Positions 24,201-33,699 of a stretch of 64,000 nucleotides of DNA are shown in pieces; position 1 is the first letter of the stretch, and every line of letters starts with the position of its first letter. The position numbers and the translations under genes were made by a program. The DNA lies in the NCBI GenBank assembly GCA_025531455.1, contig JAMYHL010000010.1:1302001-1366000 (forward strand), in the 5' to 3' direction. The stretch comes from Apiotrichum sp. Y4204 (taxonomy: Eukaryota > Basidiomycota > Tremellomycetes > Trichosporonales > Trichosporonaceae). Under the pieces are notes generated by a model. It saw only the letters and a list, made by a program, of their open reading frames with translations, was not told the DNA's origin and did not search any database.

Positions 24201-24686
24201 CGCGTTCGTCAATCGTGCCATACTCGCCGACGAGGAGCGCGGTCATGTGGGTGACTAGCGACGCTATCGCGAACCCGGTAAGCTTGAGAACGGAGCGCTC
24301 CGCAACATAGCGGAGGAGAGAGACCGCCTCTGCGAGCCGCCTTTCCGCTGCGTGTTAGTCAAAGACAGCAGGAAACGGTTGAGAAGAAGTGAGGAAGAGC
24401 GAGGTGCACCTGCGACTCGCACCCCACCCGGCCTCCCCGACGTACCCGCAACACCGCCCGTCTTCCTGGCCGCCGCGCGCCGCTCGGTGAGCACGACGGT
24501 GTACATGGTCTGGAATATGTCGACCCACCCGGCACCCTTGTTGAGGACGGCGGTCTCTGCGAAGCGGTCGAGGTTCTCGTGGTTGCTGAACAGGTCGCGG
24601 AGGAGTTCGGAGCCCTGCGTGCGCTCGCGGACCTTGTCCGAGCTGTACAGGCTCACGGCCTTGTCCAGGCCCGGCACGGGCGCCAT
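15300..24686 (-). CDS. TEL1: Tel1/ATM checkpoint kinase (PIKK family)
   Basis: Large nuclear serine/threonine kinase of telomere maintenance and double-strand-break signalling. Eleven exons: 24686-24446, 24347-23434, 23395-21875, 21840-18634, 18595-17973, 17939-16466, 16429-16218, 16164-15837, 15797-15607, 15567-15371 and 15319-15300; the sum is 8,928 nt, 2,975 residues. Introns are 33-98 nt. The N-terminus carries a TAN-like motif (LYSSDKVRERTQGSELL), which favours Tel1 over Mec1. The kinase domain shows VRQDAVMEQVF near 2670, the catalytic loop GLGDRHCSN (D2814, N2819) and QIDFG (D2833), then the ATM-like VPFRLTNDIVDGLGITG. The FATC tail (DPNNLARIYVGWQSWL) is restored only by splicing a 51-nt intron; without it the frame would end in TYEWS. 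The last coding exon is 20 nt. The donor at 15606 (GTGCGC) is non-optimal. Length is in the usual ATM/Tel1 range. Confidence 0.95.
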
Positions 24687-25265
24687 GCTGGGCAGACCCG
24701 CGTGTGGAGGGAAGAGAGGGAGGGAGGTGTTGGAGACGCGTCGAGATGGAAGAGGAGAAGAGGTGGAGAGAGAAAGACGGGCGGAGGAGAGAGGGAAGAC
24801 GCGGTGGTTGTTGTTGTTGTAGTGATTGTTGTGGGTGGTCTGGTGGCGAGTGTGGTGTTAGTGTTCTTCCCGAAGTCTCGTTGCTCCTTTTCTTTTATAT
24901 CGCGGTTGTTGACGCGTCGAGCACTGGAAATCCATCAATCGCCGCCATCCCTCCGTCTCTCGTCATCGCCGCTGGCTCGGTCACCATCAACCTTCATCAT
25001 CATTAACCTCTTGGCTCTGGGTGGCCCCAGGAACGCCCTCCACCGCGGGTCTTTGGCCTGACGCGCCTGCATGCCCTCCCTGCGTGCCCTGTGGCGAACA
25101 ACAATTTGATCCCGCTCGCGTGCCATCTCCTCCGCCGTCTGTGTCCGGTGTGTTTGAACGGGCAGTGCTTGAACAGGCAGAGGGCCAGAGGGCCTGCTCG
25201 CAGTTGCCGTCATCAACAGTAGACCTGACTCGCTGCCTTTCGCTTATACCATCCACACGACCACC
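24687..25265. promoter_or_regulatory. Divergent promoter between TEL1 and the SCI1-like gene
   Basis: A 579-bp region between divergent start codons. The part next to TEL1 (24705-24850) is purine-rich on the plus strand, that is pyrimidine-rich in the TEL1 leader sense, with a TTGTTG run near 24808. No gene is supported inside it. Confidence 0.5.
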
Positions 25266-26564
25266 ATGTCCAACCAGATGGACTACGACGACGAGCTCGT
25301 GCGCGTGTGGACGCTCGTGAATGAGCTTTCTGGTGGGTAGCCAAGGTGGTGGGGTACAATGGAGGATGAGGCTCACAGACAGAACAGCTCGCCAACAACC
25401 GCGCGCTCGTCGCGCAGCTCAAGGCGCGTTCCGAGAATGTCAAGGTGGGTAGCACTGTGGAGTAGAGCTGACACGCAGGGACAGGCAGTGCATGTTGGCG
25501 CGGGCTTTCCGCTGCGAAGGTTCAACCTCGACATATCTGATGGTGCGGGGTTGTGCGTGCGATGCGAGGTGCTGACGTGCAGAGGAGTTTCACACCGAGC
25601 TCGAGTCGTTTGCGTCGCATCTCGTGCTCGAGAACCAGACGCTACAGCACGAGAACAAGCAGCTCAACACACTGCTGAAAGAGTACGAGCAGACACTGGA
25701 GACCGTCATGGGCAAGTTTCGCGGCATTGCGGTATGTACCCCGAGATTCATTGTCCCCCTCTAATCTCCCAGCACGCTTCACAACAGCACGACCTCGCGC
25801 TGCACTCGTACTACAGCTCGCTGCTGCAGTCTCTGCAAACGGCACACACATCCGCCCAGCTGCACGACGACGCCTCCCTCTCCCTCCTCCTCACCCGGTT
25901 GTCCACCCTGCTCCGCTCGGCCCTGCGCTCAATGAGTGGCGAGGAACCAAACGACGACACGGCGGACGCAATCGCAAACCTGAATCTCTCGGACGCACCA
26001 GCCCCAGAACGCACACCATCTCCGCACACCAGCGCAAACGCCAGCCCCGAGCGGTCGGGCCGCCCGGCCTCGCGGCAAGGGAGGAGCAACGAGTCGAGTC
26101 CCACGGGCGTGGCGCGCCGCGTCCGCCCCCCGCGGAGGCAACAGTTTCCGGGCTTTATCCCCGGCTCGAGTGGGGGATACTATGGTACAGAGGGACAGGG
26201 CGACTGGGCGATGGAACGCGAAATGGAGATTCAGCGGCTCGAGGACGAGAACCGCGCGCTGCGCGAGATGCTGGGTATCGCGGAGGAGATGGGCCCCGAG
26301 GACCTCGAGCCGCCCGCCGACGAACACGTGTCTCCTGTGCTTGCGCCCGTGCACCGCGGAAGCCTGACGGTCGAGCAGCTCGAGGCCTCGGCTGCGCAGG
26401 AGGCGGCCGAGGAGAAGGAGCGCGCAGAGCACCCCGAACCTGCCGCCGAGCCGTACGAGGTCGACGAGGCCGTGCGTGGATTCCGCGCCACGGCCGAGGA
26501 CCAGCCCCTCCCCGAGAGCGTGTTTGATGAGACGGACGGCGAGATCGTGACTGAGACGTCGTAG
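25266..26564 (+). CDS. SIKE/FGFR1OP2-type short coiled-coil protein, SCI1-like STRIPAK subunit
   Basis: Probable coiled-coil subunit of the STRIPAK phosphatase-kinase complex (family of human SIKE and FGFR1OP2, Sordaria SCI1). Five exons: 25266-25332, 25383-25444, 25479-25542, 25583-25731 and 25788-26564; the sum is 1,119 nt, 372 residues. Exon joins restore the family core: ELSEQLANNRALVAQL, then GQAVHVGAGFPLRRFNLDI, EEFHTELESF and a long helix ENQTLQHENKQLNTLL. Further on, ALHSYYSSLLQSLQ and the conserved ENRALREMLGIAEEMG are visible. A Ser/Pro-rich segment (about 205-275) separates the helices, and the C-terminus is acidic. The four introns are 34-56 nt. It ends 115 bp from the convergent WDR89-like gene. 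The family call rests on the GQAVHVG and REMLGI blocks; the STRIPAK role is taken from the family. Confidence 0.82.
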
Positions 26565-26679
26565 TGTAGTTTATGTTGTCATGTTAATGTCATGTTACGA
26601 GCGAGTCGAGCATTGTTCAAGCAGTACCACGTAACAGGTTTATAAAGAGGCAGCAATTCCACATCCCAGCATTCATATC

Positions 26680-28172
26680 CTAGTACGGCGCATGCCTCTG
26701 GCACTTTCGCTTCTCTTTCCTGTCGCCGGCCCCGCGCCCAATGACAGGGTTGTACCGCGGCTCCTCGACGTCGACATCCATATCGCCGTCGCTCCTGTCG
26801 CTCTCCTCGCTGCTCTCCTCGGTCTCAATCTCGCTCTCCTCATCTTCCGAATTGATATCCTCCCGCCCGTCCCCGCCATCATCATCAACCACGGGATCAC
26901 CAACCACCAGTCGCGACGGCAGCGACGCCAGACTCCACCCAGCAAGCACACCGTCCTCGCTGCCCGTGTACACCGCCTCATCCCGCACAGCGTGGTACAT
27001 GCTGCGCACGACGTCCTTGTGGCCCCGCGCGCCCGGGCCTGAGACAAAGTAAGCGGACGGCGTGTAAACCCCCGGCGCAGCCGAGTGCTGCAGGATAATG
27101 TTTCCACTGCGAGTCAGCCGTCTTCTTCCCTCCTCACCCACTCATTTGTGCCCACGCCAACCATCGGGTTCCCGGTCTTTCCGACGCCAAGCGACGGCGC
27201 CGCATCGATGAGATACTCGCTCCGCAGTGTGGGGGGATACGCGCGCTCAGACCCAACAGGAAGGACGACATTCGGCCCCGCCGCCGGCGTCGTGAACTCG
27301 CGAAACTTGAACTGGTCCGACGGCGTCTCGGCAATCTCCCCAAACTGCAGTTCGCCCTCCTCGCCGAGGCCGACACCCCACACAGCAAGGTTGTCCATGT
27401 CGCTGCGCGCCCAGACGCGCATCGCCCCCCTGTGCTCATACGCGCCGGCCTTGGCGACGCTCTGGTTCCAGTTCTCGGCCGCGAGCACCGCCTCGTCCTC
27501 GTCGCTCTCGCGCATGTCGCTCAGCGCGACACACCCGTCCGTCGACGCCGACAGCAGCAGACGCGGCGGAAGCTTGGCAGGTCCTTTGGCCCAACCCGCC
27601 GTCGGCGGGAGGAGGCTCAGCTGCGTAATGTCGTCCGAGTGCGTCGAGCTGTGCCTATACGCCGGCTCCTTGGTGTTGCGCATATCCCTGCTGTTAGTCT
27701 CCAGGACTCTAGATTCCAGATCCATCACCCACCAAAAAAGAATGTGCGCCTCAGAGGACGCGAGCTCCGTACCCCCAATAACGAGGTGGTCGGGCGCACA
27801 CACCTCGAGCGCAGTGACGGGCACAGGCTTGCGCACAACCGCTGCCGTCAGCAAGAAAGCCCCACGTTTTGTCCCACCTTTAATAGTGTTCGCCTCGCGG
27901 CGGCTCCGCTCGTCCCATTGAACAATGGTCGCGTCGCGGGCAGCGCTCCACACGCTGCCCTCGGCGCACCGAACCGCAGTGATGGGCTGCGAGTGGCCCC
28001 TCAGCGTGTCCAGCGCCGCGAGGCTCTGGTTGTCCGCGATCGTCAGATCGGCGCTCCCGTGGTCGAGCACCAGGTGGCCCGAGAGCGAGGTCGGCGTGAT
28101 CCCGAGAATGTATGGCTTGGAGGGGAGCGGCGCGGCGAGCGTCGCGAAGGCGACGGGCGGGGCGGAGGGCAT
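26680..28172 (-). CDS. WD40-repeat protein, WDR89-like
   Basis: WD40 propeller protein resembling WDR89, whose cellular role is poorly defined. Four exons: 28172-27878, 27841-27733, 27687-27142 and 27106-26680; the sum is 1,377 nt, 458 residues. Two of the three introns (36 and 45 nt) are multiples of three and stop-free. Splicing them restores typical WD blade ends: TIKAVVRKPVPV, HILFWDMRNTKEP and VGTNDGNIILQHS. Other blades: SVWSAARDATIVQWDERS, LLSASTDGCVALSDMRES and AVYTGSEDGVLAGWSL. The THSDDITQ block matches the THSDDVTQ stretch of WDR89. After the last blade comes an acidic tract (about 395-440) and a basic tail KRKCQRHAPY. The start is taken as the first ATG after a pyrimidine-rich leader; an in-frame extension to 28373 exists but lacks conservation-like sequence. 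Confidence 0.72.
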
Positions 28173-28546
28173 GGTGGATGTTTGGCGATGAGTGTGTGAT
28201 GGAGGCGATGGAGGTTGTTGACGTGACGTCGAAATTTCTAGGTGGAGGTCGTTGACGACAGCGACTGTGGAGTGGCAGCTGTGCAGTGGAGGAGTGTCGT
28301 CGCCGTGGACTGGTAGAATCACAAGCAGCAGGCAACAGCGACTGGCAGTACGTCGATAACAACAGAGCTGCACGTACAGATATGCTTCTCTAGCTCCTCT
28401 GGTTTCTGCCTTTCCGCTGAAAACTATAATACAGGTAGGTACTGCTTGTTGTTGTCATTTCCCCCTTTCCAGCTAGATCTCCACTACCCGGATATCCCAC
28501 AAACCCACAGTTCTGCCTTGCACAAGACTACAGGATACATGACACA
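28173..28546. promoter_or_regulatory. Promoter region of the WDR89-like gene and 3' flank of SFT2
   Basis: A 374-bp intergenic stretch between two tandem minus-strand genes. On the minus strand the last 60 bases before the WDR89 ATG are rich in CATC and CTCC, as in several other leaders of this window. No gene is seen. Confidence 0.45.
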
Positions 28547-29435
28547 CTAAATAGGCAAAAGACTGCTTGCTCCGCGGAGCGCCATGCTCCCTCCCATGCG
28601 CAGCGACGTGAGCCCACCAGGGAGGTATGCGGCAAAGTACGTGAGGAGAGCGCCGACCTGCGTTGTGAGATAGGGAATCCGGCATGTATCTCAGACTCAC
28701 CTGGATGACGGCACAGATGATGGTGCCAAGGTACGACTGGAGACCGATGGCAAAGAAGAGCGTCAGGCCCATGGAGCCAAAGTACGCGAGGGAGAAGGGG
28801 AGACGCTCGGCGGAGAAGATGTGCTTGATGTGGTTGACCGGCCCGTGGAGGACAGCAAAGCCGAGCATGAAGAGCATGGATCCGAGCGTAAAGGCCAGCA
28901 CAAACTTGCGCGGCTTGACGGCCACTGGAATTGTCAGTTGTTGTTAGTGAGCTGAACGCACATAGAGGGAGGAAGAGGAAGGCGATTGCGAAGCAGGCCA
29001 TGCCGCCCAGACAGCATGCGATGAACCCGACAAACCTGGAGTGAGCACTGAACAAGATGGCCGCGAGGGTGCTTCAGATACAAGCCGTGAAGTGCTGATG
29101 ACACAGATGGCGGCGGCATCACACCGACGCGACGCAGCTGAACTACGGTGAACGGGGTAGCTGCATCTCGACCAGACAAAACTCACCGTTCCCAATGCTA
29201 CGAGTCAGCCATAGCCCGCTCAGTCCAGACTCACCGACAACGCAAAGTACGCCTCCTCCTCCCTGCTCTGGCCCTCCCCTCTCAGCGGGATGTATCCGCT
29301 GACCGAGCTCCACGCGCGCCCAAAAGCGTTGCCAGACGGTGCGGGCTGTGCGGCGGCCGAGTCGTCGTTGACAGAGTTGGCCCACCGGAAATTGGACATT
29401 TGTGCGCGGAAGGATTGCGCTGTGTTTGCTGACAT
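28547..29435 (-). CDS. SFT2: Sft2-like Golgi vesicle transport protein
   Basis: Small tetraspanning Golgi membrane protein of the SFT2/Got1 class, acting in retrograde endosome-to-Golgi transport. Five coding exons: 29435-29235, 29197-29187, 29035-28962, 28924-28701 and 28657-28547; the sum is 621 nt, 206 residues. Exon 2 is a micro-exon of 11 nt that joins ...YFALS to HWER and then FVGFIACCLGG, recreating the conserved entry into the first membrane helix. Four hydrophobic segments follow: FVGFIACCLGGMACFAIAF, KFVLAFTLGSMLFMLGFAV, LAYFGSMGLTLFFAIGL and a C-terminal one around TIICAVIQ to YFAAYLPGG. A Gly-rich hinge LRGEGQS precedes them. The length agrees with yeast Sft2 (215 residues). The gene is divergent from the SDS3-like gene with 519 bp between the start codons. 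Confidence 0.9.
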
Positions 29436-29954
29436 TGTGGGGGAAGGGTGATTATATGGGACAGATTATAGGGGAGACGAGAGGAGGAAGCGATGAGACG
29501 CAAGAAAGTTGGAGAAGAAGGATGTTGCCGCTGGATCATTGAGCTGTCATTGACGACGACCGACGGCAATGGCGCAGTGCGCACCGCAGTTGCAGGCGGT
29601 GTGAGCCGGTGGCCCGGTGGCCCCGGTGACCGATGGGCTGTGGGCAGCGCGTCGTCATTGCAAGTATCCCATTCATTACCCGGGATCAAATAAGACAACA
29701 ACAAAGATTAATCAATACAATGATGTGTCTTTTGATATCCTAATAGCAGGGTCGTCGTCACCATTAGATTTTTGTGTGTATCAAGCACACACACATCCGA
29801 ATCCGGTCCTTATCGTGCGCAGGACTGCTCACCACCAACTGCATCACCGGCATCCAGCGCCGGCCTTCACCTCCTCGTCTTCACCATCACCATCACCATC
29901 CATCACCGCCCCCCCCTCATCCCACCATCCATCGATAACTCACAGTCCACAGCC
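29436..29954. promoter_or_regulatory. Divergent promoter between SFT2 and the SDS3-like gene
   Basis: A 519-bp intergenic region between divergent start codons. It contains an AT-rich part near 29690-29780 and a CATCAC-type run (29881-29906) in the leader of the SDS3-like gene. No open frame of interest. Confidence 0.5.
29881..29906 (+). repeat. CATCAC/CATC tandem run in 5' leader
   Basis: Four overlapping CATC/CATCAC units lie about 50-75 bp upstream of the SDS3-like start codon. Similar CATC-rich runs occur in the leaders of the WDR89-like, NRAMP and MHYT genes. Confidence 0.6.
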
Positions 29955-31246
29955 ATGTCAAAGCCTCCCGCATCAACAGTCCCCAACATACTCGCTCCGC
30001 AGGCCGCAGAGTCGAAGCGCGACCGCAAGCGGAGGGAGACGATCAACAAGATTGAGCTCCTCCACCACGGCAGCTGGAACAACCGCGACGAGTGAGTAGC
30101 GCATGGATGGAGACGCGTCCTCGTATCCCGCCATCTGCATCCATCGTTCTTTCAGATCATGGGTGGCAGAAACTGCGTGATCTGTGTCCAGCTGGATCAA
30201 CAATGCAAGCCGAACTGCGATGTCACGACCAGAGGAACAAGGCTCACACCCGCAGGAAATTCTCCCAGCAGTACAAGGAGTACCACAACGAGAACAAGGC
30301 GGTCAACACGCAGCCGCCAACATCGCAAAAGTACATGCTCCGCCTGTATCCCAAGACTGTTGAACGCGATGCCTTTCTCCAGGCTGCTGAGACGCACTAT
30401 CTGTACAAGTGAGTCGCGGAATCTAACCATCTGACCTCCACCGGACCGGCCCTGACCGCACAGAACCACCCAGGCAAGGAAGATGTACGAGAGCGAGCGC
30501 GAGTACATCGAGGGCATGTACTGGGAGGCACGCGACCAGCTACGACAGCGGCTGCTTGCGCTTGTCGAGGAGCGCCGGCGCAAGCTGCGTGAGGAGAAGG
30601 AGGGTGGAGATATTGTGACCGGTACGTCCAAGCGCCCATATAATCTGTGTCTACGGTGTCTAACCTCACAGAGTCACTCCTTGAGGCACAGACGCGCCCG
30701 CACCCCCGCCGCCTCCCCTTCCGCGCGCGTGTCAATGAGCCCCGGTCGTCATCACGCAGCGCCACCCCTAACGTTGCTGGCCAGCGCAGTGCCGCTGGCG
30801 AGTCTGGCCACTCGAGCCCTAACGAGGGCACAAAGTCCAACGACGTGATGCTGCACAACATGCTTGCTCCCGCGCTTGCAATCATCTCCGCCGACGACCT
30901 CCTGCACCAGGACAGCTCGTCGCTCGAGGTCAAGCGGTTACTGACCGGGTTCAGCACGGTTGCGTCTGGTAAGCGTGGGCCGCGTGGCAAGGCCGCCGAC
31001 AAGGATCTCGACGTCGGCGCCGCCCCGGGCACTGCCGCCGCCCTCGCGATCGCGAGTGGACAGGCGCCATCGACAACGACGGGCAAGCGCGGTGCTGGTG
31101 CGCAGTCGGGCTGGGTTCTTGGCAAGGCGCTCAACGACATGAAGCGTATGGAGGAGGCATCCATTACGGAGCGCGAAAACGACTGGAACCGCATCCAAGG
31201 CGCGGTAGTTGGACGAGGCAGCAGACGTGGTGGTCGTGCGGAGTAA
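29955..31246 (+). CDS. Sds3-like subunit of the Sin3/Rpd3 histone deacetylase complex
   Basis: Likely nuclear scaffold subunit of the Sin3-Rpd3 deacetylase complex. Four exons: 29955-30091, 30256-30408, 30464-30621 and 30672-31246; the sum is 1,023 nt, 340 residues. Splicing gives RDRKRRETINKIELLHH, then EKFSQQYKEYHNENKAVN and a long charged helix KMYESEREYIEGMYWEA and RLLALVEERRRKLREEKEG. This resembles the Sds3-like domain, where an acidic-basic helix ends in an EERRR(K/R)LREEK-type run. The rest is low-complexity with a C-terminal block (GWVLGKALNDMKRMEE) and an RGSRRGGR tail. The first intron is 164 nt, the others about 50. The N-terminal 45 residues contain a basic, nuclear-import-like stretch. 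The call is by domain resemblance; a Dep1/Brms1-type relative is the main alternative. Confidence 0.66.
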
Positions 31247-33699
31247 AAGGGAGCTTGCATGGCTGTACATGTGGAGTAGCGTGGTAGTCACCTCCTACAT
31301 CCGAAACTGCCTGGCCGCAAGTCTCGCCAATATAGCTAGTTCCGCCTCATCCCCCTGTCCTCATCCCTGTCGTGCCCCAGTGGTCCCCACACATTCATCC
31401 GATATCGCAACTCTCCACCTATCAGATCCCATCCGTGCATCCCCGTCGTTGGGCAGGCCCATGCCGGCAGCGGCAGCGGCGGCAGTTACGGCGGCAACGT
31501 TTCCCATGGCGTATGACGATTGTCCAGCGCAGAGTGGCTGCCGTTCTGGCTGTCCAGACCGACAGCCCCATTTTGGCGAGGTTGAACATTAGCCGGGAAC
31601 TCGAACTGCAGTCGTCGAAAGTCTGTGCCTGTGATCAGTCGGTGTCTTGTCTTGTGCAACCCGCCATACCGCCACCAGTCAACTGTCTGTCGCCTGTCGC
31701 CTGATCCGGCCTGTTTCGAGCTCCGACCCCCGAGACCCTGCCTCCGAACCCTTGCCTCCCAGACCGCCCTCACGCCCTTTTGTTCCCCATAGTATTGTTG
31801 TGGATATATTTTTTCCGATGTATGTGTTCCACCGATCCGCGATCCACCCCATATCGCGTCATGCGTGGGGAGCATGGGGACCGTTCTCTGGCTCTGTGGC
31901 ACTCCCGCCGGGGCTTCTTGCATCTATCGTCATGAACATGGTGGGATATGCGCAGCATTGCAGCATAACAGCATCCAGGATAACGTTGGCTGCCTGTGTG
32001 CATGTGCCTCTCATGCGTCCGAGGCACTGATGCCGCCAGTGGAGCGGGGAGTGAGAGTGAGAGCGAGAGTGACATTGAGCGTTGTGCATTGTGGGCCAGG
32101 AGCAGCCTTGGCGGGATGAGGTCAGCTGGGTGTGGGGAAGATCAAGGATCAAGCATCAAGGCGGGGGGTTGTTTCTTCTGTCTCGATTCCCCTCGATAAA
32201 CGCGATATCGCGATGGATCATGGATTTCATGGGATGTCATGGATGTCATGGATCTGCAACCCACGACAATCTCGATCTCTTTGTGTCGGTTGAGATCGGC
32301 GTCTATCGGTACATCTCGACATCTCGCCGCAACCAGTACAACCAGTACGAGTACGCAGAACGCATGGCCTCCTCCATCTCCTCGATGCTCCATATGCTCC
32401 GGATCACTTCTGTTGGGGCAAAGAAACTGGTCGCCCCGTCGCGCCGTCGCTGTGGGATGGGAGATAGGTGCGCAAGAAACCCCGAAACCAGAGCTACAGC
32501 GCGAGCCGACAATCGCCGACTGGGTCAGTGTTGTTGGGGGAATTATCGAGGACCCAATAGGAGAAGGGCTAATATGGATGGATTAGGAACACGGGTACAC
32601 ACGGGGGGATTAGGAGATTAGAGAACAAGAAATAGGAAGATAATGGTTTTGTGATTTTTCTGTTGGGGAGGGAGGGGAAGGGGCCGCTGGGAACTGAGAA
32701 TGACGTTTTTGGGGGCAAAGGAAGCAAGGACGAGGGATCCGCAGGGGAAGATCCACAGGATCCACAGGGAGATTTCAGGAATGACAGTGGTGTTTCTTGC
32801 CAAAAACAGGCTCTGCTACACGCTGTGCCTGGTTTCCCCCAACACAAAAAAAAAAGAAAAAAAAAAGATCAATAATAATCATAATAATCAGCAATCATAA
32901 TCTAGATTAGACGCTGTGACATCTCTCTACTTTTTGCCGAACAGCCTGCGGCATCTTCGCATTGCGGGGCTATAGCAACGGAATACCGAGAGCCTGCGTG
33001 TATTCCCACACTCTCTCCGCAATGCAAAAGCACAGTATCTAGCAATATCGCAGGAAGAGCAGAGGGAGGAGGAGGGGAGATAGGACCCCTGAGCGGTAGT
33101 GGTGTGCAGTTAGTGCAGGAGCAGCAGGAGCAGGAGGCGTGCTATACACGCGCGGAGTGTGGATGCCGTGTGTATGAGAGAGAGAGAGATCAGAGGGATG
33201 GATAGAGATGGAGAATGTTACTGCAGGATCACAGGGATGGGATGGAGGTGGTCTGGAATCCTACCGAGCTGTCCCAGAGGCCAGACACTCCACTCCGACC
33301 GACCACCCCCTCCCTCCCCCCACCCATCTCTACACCTACCTGGTCCCCTCCCCCATTCATCTCATCTCCGTCCCCTCCCATCCCCATCCCTTTGGTCATC
33401 ATCGCCTCTCGCTCGGTGACTCTCGGCCCTACCCTTTGTGTATCTATCCCATCTCCCTTTCTCTTTCTCTTTCATTCTCTTCCTCCTCATCTCTCCATTC
33501 TATTCCTATAAGCCAAAAGGGTAGACAGGAGACCTCCAGCTCCTCTAACTCTTCACTCTCGACGACCTCGTCTCCCCCGTCTTTCGTCGCCGACGACGAC
33601 CTCACCCCCACTCCCCACCCCGCCGCTCGACCAAGCCGATAGCGTCGACAGCAACACAAGCCCACCCCTCCCCCACCTAGCGCCCAGCAGCTCGCCGCC
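31247..33699. promoter_or_regulatory. ACC1 upstream region and leader (2.45 kb)
   Basis: No gene is supported. From left to right it holds the 3' flank of the SDS3-like gene, mixed intergenic sequence, an A-rich tract at 32846-32866 followed by ATAATA repeats, a purine-rich patch near 33050-33140, and a strongly C/T-rich leader from about 33290 to 33690 that runs to 10 bp before the ACC1 ATG. The long upstream region fits a regulated metabolic gene, but no known lipid-regulatory element could be assigned with confidence. Confidence 0.5.
32846..32866 (+). repeat. Poly(dA) tract (A10-G-A10)
   Basis: Twenty A residues interrupted by one G lie 830 bp upstream of ACC1. Such tracts often mark nucleosome-depleted fungal promoter DNA; that is inference here. 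Confidence 0.75.

Noticed and set aside
28173..28373. In-frame N-terminal extension of the WDR89-like protein
   Set aside because: The extra 67 residues are Cys/Ser/Pro-rich translation of leader-like DNA; the WD40 protein starts naturally at 28172.
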